Part shown: positions 25,901-33,223 of the stretch, piece after piece
Layout: the number at the start of each line of letters is the position of its first letter
Position numbering within the stretch: position 1 is the first letter of the stretch
NCBI GenBank assembly: GCA_902826605.1
Contig: CADEFM010000012.1
Coordinates: 91,573 to 155,572, forward strand
DNA length: 64,000 nucleotides
Direction: 5' to 3'
Source of the DNA: an uncultured Acidobacteriota bacterium
GTDB taxonomy: Bacteria; Acidobacteriota; Terriglobia; Bryobacterales; Bryobacteraceae
Notes under the pieces: generated by a model
What the model was told of the DNA's origin: nothing
Databases searched by the model: none
Seen by the model: only the letters and a program-made list of their open reading frames with translations
Translations under genes and position numbers: made by a program

Positions 25901-26892
25901 GTTCGGCGAACGTGAACGACCAAGAGAGTCCGGCGGAACTGAATCCTTTGACGAGCTGGCAAATTGGCGGTGGATCCGGCAACGTGGATGACGGCGTTCC
26001 ACCGCTTCCAAGCTTCGAACTGCTGCCTGCCGGGCAGGGGACCATCGAACTTCGAAACGTAACGTTCCCGGCGCTCACGAATACGCATACCATTTCGGCG
26101 GGAACGCTGACGATGTTCTATTGGAACGAGCTCAACGGGCCGTCTTTGGTGCATTTGCAGACGGGAGTTAGCGATACGGATGCGGCGTTGACGTTTGACG
26201 TAGCGGTGGCGGCGCAGATCGGCGATTTGGTGCAGGTTGAGGCGGAGATCCTGCAAGTCACCGATGTGCGGAACGGCGGGCTGGACGTCGACGTCACGCG
26301 GGCATCGCACGGGAGTACGGCTGCGGCCCATGCATCCGGGGTTACCGTGTACTTGCTGCAAAAGAACGTAACCATCGTCGCCTTCGCGCGCGCATTCTTT
26401 GGAAGCCCGGCGGCTGATAACTTCGCGCACTCGATCTTCCTGCCGTCGGTGCGGGTGGGCGCGGCGGAATTCTTCGTGACGAATGTTTTCGGCATGAGCG
26501 CGGTGCAAGGCGTCTGCTACGCGGGCACCGCCGACGGAGGATTGCGAACGCTGTGGGGCGGGCAGATCACCATTCAGGTGGAGGGATACATGGCGGTGGA
26601 GGCGGACGCAGCGCCGCCGTTCCAATTGGAGACGAGCTACGCGCCGCGCGATATGTTCGCGATTGTCCGCGCCGCACCGGAAGGCGGAGATGTGGTGCTG
26701 CGGCTGCGGAAAGACACCACCGAGTATTGCCTGCTGACGATTCCCGATGGTGAGATCGTTTCGAACACCGTGAACGGATTTGGTCTGCCTCCGCTGAGCG
26801 CTGAGGCACGGCTGAGTTTGGATGTGGTTTCCGTACCGTCAGCCGCGGGGACGTTTCCCGGAAGAGACTTGACGGTGGCGGTGCGGCTGTAA
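22966..26892 (+). CDS. Tail hub / host-specificity protein with gpL-like cysteine motif
   Basis: A 1308-residue protein, the largest of the cluster. Residues ~1-150 resemble tail-tip hub N-terminal beta domains. Cysteines at 156, 185, 208 and 215 follow (C-x28-C-x22-C-x6-C), close to the Fe-S cysteine spacing I recall for lambda gpL. The middle (about 230-690) looks like the baseplate-hub part of tail proteins, ending TVTYLKEGLQRQTFRVVKL. The rest is a chain of beta-rich, fibronectin-like repeats (NFYYALAAVDGGGGETG). It would close the tail tube and present receptor-binding domains. Confidence 0.75.
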   Translation: MPTIDQLKEQETPPTPLFLFDCAWNSGAVERWSTHEVTVNGAVYSGRLLRHNLFSLQASSEDGLDGAQKIALTLSNADSRYSQIERATGFKGAQVTVRFVFYDLTADVAASEVRVVFQGVANPAEEITEAGFWLSVTNRLNLSRVILPEVRIERRCPWMFPATVAQRQDALTGGAKGKYSALHRCGYSADLPGGAGNLDTGGVPFTSCEFTRAACEQRGMFGVDGASQTTRRFGGVEFVPAQIEVRSFGEKGTHLSPILDNQARYSDYVPLVYGTAWYKPPTVFARNDGNLTRMEVLLGMGEMEDVVKVVVNGVEIPEGQSGTDMTATGWYHVVSMGSRNGVFNLDFADGAGNPLGDPYGSMAALSVVVPNQISNGLTLAKVEVLVKGLKLEQFDAAGVTLGESFTNNPAWVLLDVLRRSGWVPAEFDLTSFAAAAAYCGAAISTSDLYGNPVAAPRFQCNLVVQGRRSAAEVVKGIRNGSMLMLTYGVSGLLTLRVESTLALQQAMQPSGSNSTAVLNGGWPAYEFSDASAAYSGILRKPGGEPTVRLWSRGGADTPNRLTVEFQDEFNEYQQDSLALSDTDDWLLTAREVTAAFPALGLPNFDQASRVLQLQLYKSIQGYTFAEFETTVRGAGLAPGDIITVTYLKEGLQRQTFRVVKLALGRNYETVAITAQWHDDAWYIAVGAGSGGGRRQGDTSVGLPRPLVGSVIDVHGNQQFGIDETPVITADGSLWVDLGVFFTPPVVGGATGAAIPLLSLSPQIQTTGGTLEGGRNFYYALAAVDGGGGETGLSFVVRAKTPSGTDTNAVTLTGLRFSPLTSAFHVYRGLNPSQLLRIAANVTPGATFMDTGAVPELTGPPDRNFHHANFYWRWQKLPEVAADLFSSTTIGNTTLGMLPNVFQGVMARITRGHGAAQERVVTANSATELTVMPAWTVTPDATSYFTVSDATWNFGAVSTVSPAHVHLPNRTGTTVEISGRSANVNDQESPAELNPLTSWQIGGGSGNVDDGVPPLPSFELLPAGQGTIELRNVTFPALTNTHTISAGTLTMFYWNELNGPSLVHLQTGVSDTDAALTFDVAVAAQIGDLVQVEAEILQVTDVRNGGLDVDVTRASHGSTAAAHASGVTVYLLQKNVTIVAFARAFFGSPAADNFAHSIFLPSVRVGAAEFFVTNVFGMSAVQGVCYAGTADGGLRTLWGGQITIQVEGYMAVEADAAPPFQLETSYAPRDMFAIVRAAPEGGDVVLRLRKDTTEYCLLTIPDGEIVSNTVNGFGLPPLSAEARLSLDVVSVPSAAGTFPGRDLTVAVRL

Positions 26893-26895
26893 AGC

Positions 26896-29688
26896 ATGCC
26901 GGAATCCTCCGAGAAGCTTCGTCCCGACCGGGACTTGCAGTGCTATTTTTTCCAACCTTCGGCGATTGCGGCGCTGAGCGCTGCGTCGGAGACGGGATTC
27001 ACGGTCTCCGGGACGTGGCGGCAGCAATTCGATTGGGCTGTCATTGAGTGGAACCGGGACAACGTGTTTGAACATCCGGCGTTCCGGAATCTTCCCGATG
27101 GAGATCTGAGCGGGTTGACGCTGACCTATGACGAGACGCGCACGAACTGCATTGTAGTGGACTCGGAATTATTCGCGACGGTCGATTGGCCGAGTCTACG
27201 GGTGTGGGCGACGCCGGTGGGTGGGGTGGAAGCGATCTACTACGTTCCTCTGGTGCAGCACGCAACGGCGATCGCAGGGGCGTATGCGTGTGCCTATGCG
27301 GACTTCACGCTGTCCGGCACGGCGGCGGGCGGCGACTATGTGGGTCTGGCGTTTCTGGCGGAGCATTACACGCATCAGCTTTTCGGTTCCGATACGCTGG
27401 CTTCGGCGGTCGATGCCGTTGCGGCTAGCGTCAATGCGTTCTCGAACGTGCTGAAGGCGACGACGAGCGGGACGACGATTCGTCTGCACTACACGGGCGG
27501 GACATCGATTGCGGCGAGCACCGCGGGAGCCAATGGCAACCGATTTGGCGTGTATTCGTACACCGCAGGGTCGGCTGCATGGGACGCGCCGGAGCGGACG
27601 TTCGCGGGAGGGACGTCCCCCACTCAATGGCGCGTCACGCTGCCGTTCGGATCCCTGCAAGGCACGGTGACGACGGATTTGCAGGGCACGCTTTTCGACA
27701 TTCCGACGGCCCGGATTCGCAAGATGAGATGGACGTATGCGGCAGACCTGCAGCCAGGTGCTTTCGTGCGCAGCGAGTTCCAAGTTGTGGTGAGCAACTG
27801 GGCGGTGACGGGATCGAATCGCGGATACAAGGTGGCCGGGCCTGCCAGCTTTCGGGTTGAGAATCGGGACGAGCGCACGGTCTTTAGCGGAGCTTGGGCC
27901 GAGGAGCGCGGAAACTATTCCGGCGGCAGCATTCACAGCACGATTGCGCAAGACGCGTCCGTCACGTGCACCTATGACGCCGGGGATGGGCACGAGTTGT
28001 TCGCGGGGCTGCGGCGCCTGGGCGGCGGCGCGGCGGCGGCGATTGTGGTGGACGGCGGCACGCCCATCGATGTGGATCTGGCGCTGCCGGGTGAGGATGT
28101 CTTGATCCGGCATTTCTTGGGGACGTTTCCGGCGGGGCCGCATACTGTAACGATCACGCACGCGGGGCCTAATGGCGCGGGGTTGTGGTTTGACTTTATC
28201 GAAGCGGCGGTTCCGGTGACGGACTTGCCCGTGATCCCGGCGGATTCGCGCATCACGTTGGCGACGGACTGGGATACGCTGCATTCCATCTCGATTGCGC
28301 CGGAGCGTACGGCGTGGTTCCTGCACTCGCTGGGATTCACGGGGCGTGCGAACCACTACGTCGGTGCGTTGTGGTTTTACGAACTGGTGCGGACGGGGCA
28401 TCATTACGCCGCGGGTTCGGTGGCGTTTGGCGGCGCGCCCGATCCGAACTACTTCGTGACGCTGACGCTGGGGCGGGTGGGGCAGCCGTCCACCACTGAC
28501 ACGGTTCTGCAAAGGCTGATACACGCGGGCGATACACCGGACACCATCGCGATATCACTGGCGCAGGAATTGAATCGCGGCTACACGGCGATATGGGCCA
28601 GCGCGTCCGGCGGCACTCTCACGATTCAATCGCGATCCATGGGCGACGACGGAGAGTTGATCACGCTCAGTGTTTCAACGACCAGCGCCGGGTTGACGGC
28701 GACGGCGTCGGGAACGAACTTCGCGGGCGGCGACGATGGGGATTGGCGCACGGATCTGGCGGCATCGCCCCGGCTAAACCGCGCGGTGCGGGATTGGTCC
28801 GTGAGTTACTACCAGGCGCTGCTGGGTTACGGAATCGATGTCGCGGCCGCCTTCAGCACGGAGTTGCAGCACGGCGATCCATCGGCGGCGGCGGGGATCG
28901 CGCAGATGGGGCCGGCGGGCGATCCGATGTTGTTGCCAACTCCGGCTCTGCAGACCAATTTTTCTCCGGCGAGTCTGAGCTTCTGGAAGGAGGTTTACGC
29001 GGACATGGCCGCGCTGCAAGCGGCAGCCGGAGTGGTTCCGTATCTGCAATTCGGCGAAGTGCAATGGTGGTATTTTCCGCACAACGGGTATCCGGCGGGA
29101 CATCCGCTGCGCGTGGATTTTTCCGGGATGCCGTTCTATGACGCGTGGAGCCAAACGGAATTCGAGGCTCTCTATAGCCACCCCATGGCGACGATCACGA
29201 ACAACACTGCGAATCCCCTGGACTATCCGGATGAGGTGGCGTACCTGACGGCCGCGATCGGCGACTTCACCGACGCGATCATGGCGCACGTGCGCCTGAC
29301 GTATCCGGCGTGCCGTTTTGAGGTTCTGTATCCCACCGATGTGAATCAAACCCCGTTGAATTTGGTGATCAACTATCCGGTACTGTCCTGGACACCGGCT
29401 GCGCTAGAGGTGCTGAAGACCGAAGCCTTCGGATTCACGTTCGGACGGAACCTGACCAAGAGCGAAGAGACAATCGCCTTTGGAACTTCCCTTGGTTTCG
29501 TGGAAGCGCAGCGCGCTCACCTGGTAGGGATCGGCGACTTCGCGACGGCGTGGGAGAAAGAGACACGCTGTGCCATGGGGAGGCGGTTTGAGAGCGCGGT
29601 GCTGTTCGCACTGGACCAATTTTGCCTGATCGGATATAGGATTCCGATGGCGGGCGGGCCCCGGCGCAGCTTCCGCACGGGGAGTTGA
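26896..29688 (+). CDS. Tail fibre/tip protein with TIM-barrel-like hydrolase domain
   Basis: A 930-residue protein 3 bp after the hub gene. The N-terminal ~430 residues are beta-rich. Around 360-430 there is a carbohydrate-binding-like domain (VENRDERTVFSGAWAEERG). The C-terminal ~290 residues (from WSVSYYQALLGYGIDVAAAF) look like a beta/alpha-barrel glycosidase-type domain, with YLQFGEVQWWYFP as a likely catalytic Glu region and a later LSWTPAALEVLKTEAFG. This recalls TIM-barrel domains in GTA tail proteins. It may degrade surface polysaccharide. It is the last gene of the cluster. Confidence 0.65.
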   Translation: MPESSEKLRPDRDLQCYFFQPSAIAALSAASETGFTVSGTWRQQFDWAVIEWNRDNVFEHPAFRNLPDGDLSGLTLTYDETRTNCIVVDSELFATVDWPSLRVWATPVGGVEAIYYVPLVQHATAIAGAYACAYADFTLSGTAAGGDYVGLAFLAEHYTHQLFGSDTLASAVDAVAASVNAFSNVLKATTSGTTIRLHYTGGTSIAASTAGANGNRFGVYSYTAGSAAWDAPERTFAGGTSPTQWRVTLPFGSLQGTVTTDLQGTLFDIPTARIRKMRWTYAADLQPGAFVRSEFQVVVSNWAVTGSNRGYKVAGPASFRVENRDERTVFSGAWAEERGNYSGGSIHSTIAQDASVTCTYDAGDGHELFAGLRRLGGGAAAAIVVDGGTPIDVDLALPGEDVLIRHFLGTFPAGPHTVTITHAGPNGAGLWFDFIEAAVPVTDLPVIPADSRITLATDWDTLHSISIAPERTAWFLHSLGFTGRANHYVGALWFYELVRTGHHYAAGSVAFGGAPDPNYFVTLTLGRVGQPSTTDTVLQRLIHAGDTPDTIAISLAQELNRGYTAIWASASGGTLTIQSRSMGDDGELITLSVSTTSAGLTATASGTNFAGGDDGDWRTDLAASPRLNRAVRDWSVSYYQALLGYGIDVAAAFSTELQHGDPSAAAGIAQMGPAGDPMLLPTPALQTNFSPASLSFWKEVYADMAALQAAAGVVPYLQFGEVQWWYFPHNGYPAGHPLRVDFSGMPFYDAWSQTEFEALYSHPMATITNNTANPLDYPDEVAYLTAAIGDFTDAIMAHVRLTYPACRFEVLYPTDVNQTPLNLVINYPVLSWTPAALEVLKTEAFGFTFGRNLTKSEETIAFGTSLGFVEAQRAHLVGIGDFATAWEKETRCAMGRRFESAVLFALDQFCLIGYRIPMAGGPRRSFRTGS

Positions 29689-29709
29689 AGGCCGTTACAC
29701 TGTTGGTGA

Positions 29710-30879
29710 ATGCGACTCGACGAGATTCAGGCGGCACTACGGGATGAGCACGTGGACGGGTGGTTGTTCTTCGACCATCACCGCCGGGATCCGCTGGCGT
29801 ACCGCGTGCTGCAACTGACGCCGAAGTCTCCGGTGACGCGGCGGTGGTTTTACTATATTCCGGCGCAGGGCGAACCGCGCGGGCTGGTGCATCGCATTGA
29901 AGAACGCACGCTCGAATCCCTGCCGGGCCGCTGCGCTACGTACGCGGGGTGGAACACGCTGGTGGACGGGCTGCGTGCGATGCTCCGGGGCGCGCGGAAA
30001 ATCGCGATGCAATACTCGCCGGATTGCGCGGTGCCGTATGTGTCGCTTGTCGACGCGGGGACCATGGAACTGGTGCGCGGCGCGGGCGTGGAGGTAGTGA
30101 GCTCGGCGAACCTGATTCAGTATTTCGAATCCCGCTGGACCCGGGATCAACTGGAAAGCCACATGGAAGCCGCGCGGATCATCGATGCGATCCGGCGCGC
30201 CGCGTTCGAGCGCGTGGGCGCGAAGCTGCGGGCGCGGGAACGCGTTACCGAGTGGGAGATGCAGCAGTTCATCTTACAGCGCTTCTCTGAAGCGGGTCTG
30301 GTGAACGATCATGGGCCGGACGTGGCGGTGAACGCGAACGCTTCCAATCCACATTACGAACCTAAACAAGATGCGTGCGCCGAGATCAAGACGGGCGATG
30401 TTGTGTTGATGGACATGTGGGCGAAGCTCAACAAGCCTGATGCCGTGTACTACGACATCACGTGGGTGGGTTTTTGCGGGTCCCAGGCACCGTCGCATGT
30501 GGAGCGCGTTTTCACGGTGGTGCGCGACGCCCGCGACGAAGCGATCCGGCGCGTGGTGAACGCGGTGGCGGCAGGCGAAGACTTGCGGGGGTATCAGGTG
30601 GATGATGCGGCGCGTGAACACATTGCCGCGCAAGGTTTCGGCGAGGCCTTCTTTCATCGCACCGGGCACAACATAGGATGCGAGGTGCATGGTTCCGGCG
30701 CGAACATGGACAATCTGGAAACGCACGACGAACGGAAGGTGATTCCGTGGACCTGTTTTTCCGTGGAACCAGGGATTTATCTGCCGGAATTCGGAGTCCG
30801 CCTGGAGGTGGATGTATTCGTGGGAGACGATGGAGCGCGTGTGACGGGCGAGGTTCAGGACAAGCTGGTTTTGATATGA
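29710..30879 (+). CDS. M24-family aminopeptidase (Xaa-Pro peptidase-like)
   Basis: A 389-residue pita-bread metallopeptidase. The N-terminal creatinase-like domain covers ~1-150. The C-terminal domain has all five metal ligands: Asp in VLMDMWAKL, Asp in YYDITWVG, His in FFHRTGHNIG, Glu in FSVEPGIYL and Glu in RLEVDVFV. It is probably a cytoplasmic dipeptidase. It starts 21 bp after the phage block but is a normal chromosomal-type gene. It is followed 10 bp later by a secreted cyclophilin. Confidence 0.9.
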   Translation: MRLDEIQAALRDEHVDGWLFFDHHRRDPLAYRVLQLTPKSPVTRRWFYYIPAQGEPRGLVHRIEERTLESLPGRCATYAGWNTLVDGLRAMLRGARKIAMQYSPDCAVPYVSLVDAGTMELVRGAGVEVVSSANLIQYFESRWTRDQLESHMEAARIIDAIRRAAFERVGAKLRARERVTEWEMQQFILQRFSEAGLVNDHGPDVAVNANASNPHYEPKQDACAEIKTGDVVLMDMWAKLNKPDAVYYDITWVGFCGSQAPSHVERVFTVVRDARDEAIRRVVNAVAAGEDLRGYQVDDAAREHIAAQGFGEAFFHRTGHNIGCEVHGSGANMDNLETHDERKVIPWTCFSVEPGIYLPEFGVRLEVDVFVGDDGARVTGEVQDKLVLI

Positions 30880-30889
30880 TGTGGAAGTT

Positions 30890-31654
30890 ATGAAGACCTT
30901 GTATATCGCGATGCTAGCCTGTGGAATGGCGCTGGCGCAGACGAAATCGGCGGCACCAGCCAAGACAGCGGCTCCTGCGGCGGCAAGAACGGCGGCCCCC
31001 ATAGGGGCAAAAGCGGCCGCCCCAACAGCGGCGAAAAAGGTGGCTCCGGCGGCAGCAACTCCGGATCTGCTGAAGCCGAACACCCTGCGAGCCCGGTCTC
31101 CGGAGATGTACAAGGTCAAGTTCACTACAACGAAAGGCGACGTGTTGATTCAGGTAACACGCGCGTGGGCGCCCCTCGGTGCGGACCGTTTCTTCAACCT
31201 GGTGCGCAACGGTTTCTACACGGATGCGGCATTCTTCCGTGTACTGCCGCGCTTTGTAGCGCAGTTTGGGATTGCGGCCCGGCCGGCCGTGGCCGAAGTT
31301 TGGGAAAATGCCAAGATTTTCGACGACAAAGTTCTGCAATCGAACAAGCGCGGGACATTGACCTTCGCCACTGCGGGAGAGAATACGCGCACGACGCAGA
31401 TTTTCATCAACTACAGCGACAACGCCGGCCTGGATACGCAGGGTTTCACGCCGTTCGGGACGGTGATCGAGGGGATGCAGTTAGTGGATCAGTTCTTTTC
31501 CGGTTACGGAGAATCCCCGGATCAAGGGCGGATTCGGCAACAGGGAAAGGCGTACCTGGACCGCAATTTCCCGAATCTCGACCGGATTTTGAAAGCGGAG
31601 ATTGTGCGCGAAGATCCGGCTCCGGCGGCTCCCGCAGGCGACGCCAAAAAATAG
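30890..31654 (+). CDS. Secreted cyclophilin-type peptidyl-prolyl isomerase
   Basis: The ATG at 30890 gives a 254-residue protein with signal peptide MKTLYIAMLACGMALAQ. GGAAG lies just upstream, so the GTG at 30881 is rejected. An Ala/Lys/Pro low-complexity linker (about 18-60) follows. The cyclophilin domain has KFTTTKGDVLIQVTRAWAP, FFRVLPRFVAQFG and TQIFINYSDNAGLD. It would help fold proteins in the periplasm. The C-terminus is again Ala/Pro-rich. Confidence 0.9.
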   Translation: MKTLYIAMLACGMALAQTKSAAPAKTAAPAAARTAAPIGAKAAAPTAAKKVAPAAATPDLLKPNTLRARSPEMYKVKFTTTKGDVLIQVTRAWAPLGADRFFNLVRNGFYTDAAFFRVLPRFVAQFGIAARPAVAEVWENAKIFDDKVLQSNKRGTLTFATAGENTRTTQIFINYSDNAGLDTQGFTPFGTVIEGMQLVDQFFSGYGESPDQGRIRQQGKAYLDRNFPNLDRILKAEIVREDPAPAAPAGDAKK

Positions 31655-31668
31655 CGTGTTGTGGTGTG

Positions 31669-31677
31669 TGTGGAAAA
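31669..31677 (-). promoter_or_regulatory. DnaA-box match
   Basis: TTTTCCACA is read on the minus strand and fits TTWTNCACA. It lies 163 bp upstream of dnaB, 55 bp from a second, perfect box on the plus strand. Confidence 0.5.
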
Positions 31678-31731
31678 CTCCAGTTTGGGCGTGCAGTTTG
31701 ATGTGGTTACACCGCGGCGCGCGAGCGGCGT

Positions 31732-31740
31732 TTATCCACA
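31732..31740 (+). promoter_or_regulatory. Perfect DnaA box upstream of dnaB
   Basis: TTATCCACA, an exact strong DnaA box, lies 100 bp upstream of the dnaB ATG, followed by an AT-rich stretch containing TATAAA. It may place dnaB under DnaA control; two boxes alone do not make an origin. Confidence 0.6.
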
Positions 31741-31839
31741 GAGATTTTCAGAGCCTAACTCTATAAAAACAATCGCCAGAGAAAACGTTTGCGCACAGGC
31801 GCGCACAGCGCTATCGTAACGTTGTAGTTTTCTCTCGCC

Positions 31840-33201
31840 ATGGCTGTCGCGGATCTCACTTTCGAAAAAGGCCTCCCTTCTAATGCGGATGCCGAGCGGC
31901 TGGTGCTCGGGTCCATTCTGATCCATCAAGACACCTATTTCCAGGTTGCGGGTGCGATAGCCCCGGAAGATTTCAGCCTGGAAAAGCATCGCCGCATTTT
32001 CGCACGCATGGTGGATTTGTACGAACGCGGCGAGAAGATCGACCGGCTCACGGTGGCCAATGAGCTGATGAAGCAAGGGCAGCTCGAATCGGTGGACGGG
32101 CTGACGTATTTGGTTTCGCTCGATCAGGGTCTGCCGGAGATCGCGAATCTCGACAGCTATATTCGCATCGTCAAGGACAAGGCCACGCTGCGCAAGCTGA
32201 TCTTCAGCGCGCAGAAAATCATCGACCGGTGTTTGATCGGTGAAGAAGAGCCGGACGAGATTCTCGCGGGAGCCGAAGAGTCGCTGCTGAAACTGGGCGA
32301 GGCGCGTTCGGGCGAGCAGTTGGAATCACCGGCGGGCGTCATCGCGAAATTTCCTGGCGGAATCAATGCGTTTCTCGACCCCAGCCAGCGCGTGAGTGGG
32401 TTGAGCACTGGTTTTACTAAATTCGATGAAATGACCGGCGGCCTGCGCGGCGGCGAGTTGGTGATTCTGGCGGCGCGTCCTTCCATGGGCAAAACCGCGC
32501 TGGCGCTGAATATCGCCCAGCACGTTGCTTCGCACCCCCAGATGCGCAAGCCGGTGGCTGTGTTTTCACTCGAAATGTCGTCGGCAAGTTTGCTGACTCG
32601 CTTGTTATGCGCGGCGGCGCGCGTGGATCAGCACAAGTTTCGCGCGGGGTTCTTGAATCAGGACGAGCGGCGGCGTCTGCAATTCGCGCTTTCGGATATG
32701 ACGGATTCTCCGCTCTATCTGGACGACACAGCGGGCGTGAATTTGATGGACATCCACGCCAAGCTCCGGCGCATGAAGGCGCAGCACGGGCTGAGCCTGG
32801 TGGTGATCGATTACCTGCAATTGATGAGCAGCCGCGGGCGTGTGGAGAACCGCAACCAGGAGGTCAGCGCAATTTCGCGCGGCCTGAAGTTAATGGCTAA
32901 GGAACTGGACGTCCCATTCCTGGTGCTCTCGCAATTAAGCCGCGCAGCGGAGACACGCGTCGGCGATCACAAGCCTCAGTTGAGCGATCTGCGCGATTCG
33001 GGATCCATCGAGCAGGACGCCGATCTGGTGATGTTCATCTTCCGCGAAGAAGTGTACAAGCGCGACCGCGAGGATTTGAAGGGGCTGGCGGACCTGATCA
33101 TCGCCAAGCAGCGCAATGGCCCGATTGGGAACGTGCCGCTGAGATTTTTGGGGCAGTTCACGCGGTTTGAGAACCGGGCGGAGGACCTGCCGGAAGAATA
33201 G
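31840..33201 (+). CDS. dnaB: Replicative DNA helicase
   Basis: A 453-residue DnaB. The N-terminal helical domain is LPSNADAERLVLGSIL onward. The RecA-like motor has Walker A ARPSMGKT, the VAVFSLEMS segment, Walker B-type VVIDYLQLM, and LSQLSRAAETR with the arginine-finger region following. It unwinds DNA at the replication fork. Length is normal. Its last 59 bp are found again, imperfectly, 1.1 kb downstream (34329-34386). Confidence 0.97.
   Translation: MAVADLTFEKGLPSNADAERLVLGSILIHQDTYFQVAGAIAPEDFSLEKHRRIFARMVDLYERGEKIDRLTVANELMKQGQLESVDGLTYLVSLDQGLPEIANLDSYIRIVKDKATLRKLIFSAQKIIDRCLIGEEEPDEILAGAEESLLKLGEARSGEQLESPAGVIAKFPGGINAFLDPSQRVSGLSTGFTKFDEMTGGLRGGELVILAARPSMGKTALALNIAQHVASHPQMRKPVAVFSLEMSSASLLTRLLCAAARVDQHKFRAGFLNQDERRRLQFALSDMTDSPLYLDDTAGVNLMDIHAKLRRMKAQHGLSLVVIDYLQLMSSRGRVENRNQEVSAISRGLKLMAKELDVPFLVLSQLSRAAETRVGDHKPQLSDLRDSGSIEQDADLVMFIFREEVYKRDREDLKGLADLIIAKQRNGPIGNVPLRFLGQFTRFENRAEDLPEE
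33143..33201 (+). repeat. Direct repeat copy 1 (3' end of dnaB)
   Basis: The last 59 bases of dnaB, including its TAG. They match 34329-34386 with two substitutions and one single-base deletion. This is the intact, coding copy. Confidence 0.9.
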
Positions 33202-33223
33202 AGGTCAAGTGTGAGGATGCAAC

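Larger units (their letters stand above)
13468..29688 (+). mobile_element. Phage/GTA-like structural gene cluster
   Basis: About 16.2 kb of co-directional, closely spaced genes in canonical virion order: packaging, portal, scaffold, coat, connector, tail completion, tail tube, tail chaperone with frameshift, tape measure, tail tip, hub, fibre. Every gene is intact. I see no integrase, excisionase, repressor, replication, holin or endolysin gene, and no flanking direct repeats. The block sits between ispH and an M24 peptidase gene. Its base and codon use look like those of its neighbours by eye. Gene order, small size and missing lysogeny genes resemble gene transfer agents; a defective prophage is the alternative. 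Confidence 0.85.

Noticed and set aside
25420..28524. Long minus-strand frames (25420-26625 and 27196-28524)
   Set aside because: They are Arg/His-rich shadows of the hub and fibre genes with no ribosome-binding sites or recognisable motifs.
13468..29688. Search for integrase, repressor, holin or endolysin genes inside the phage block
   Set aside because: All space is used by structural genes, none with recombinase, helix-turn-helix or muralytic motifs. The barrel-like domain of the last gene is not a lysis enzyme by itself.
31655..31839. Chromosomal origin (oriC) near dnaB
   Set aside because: Only two DnaA boxes, no dnaA/dnaN gene and no cluster of 13-mers; the boxes more likely regulate dnaB.
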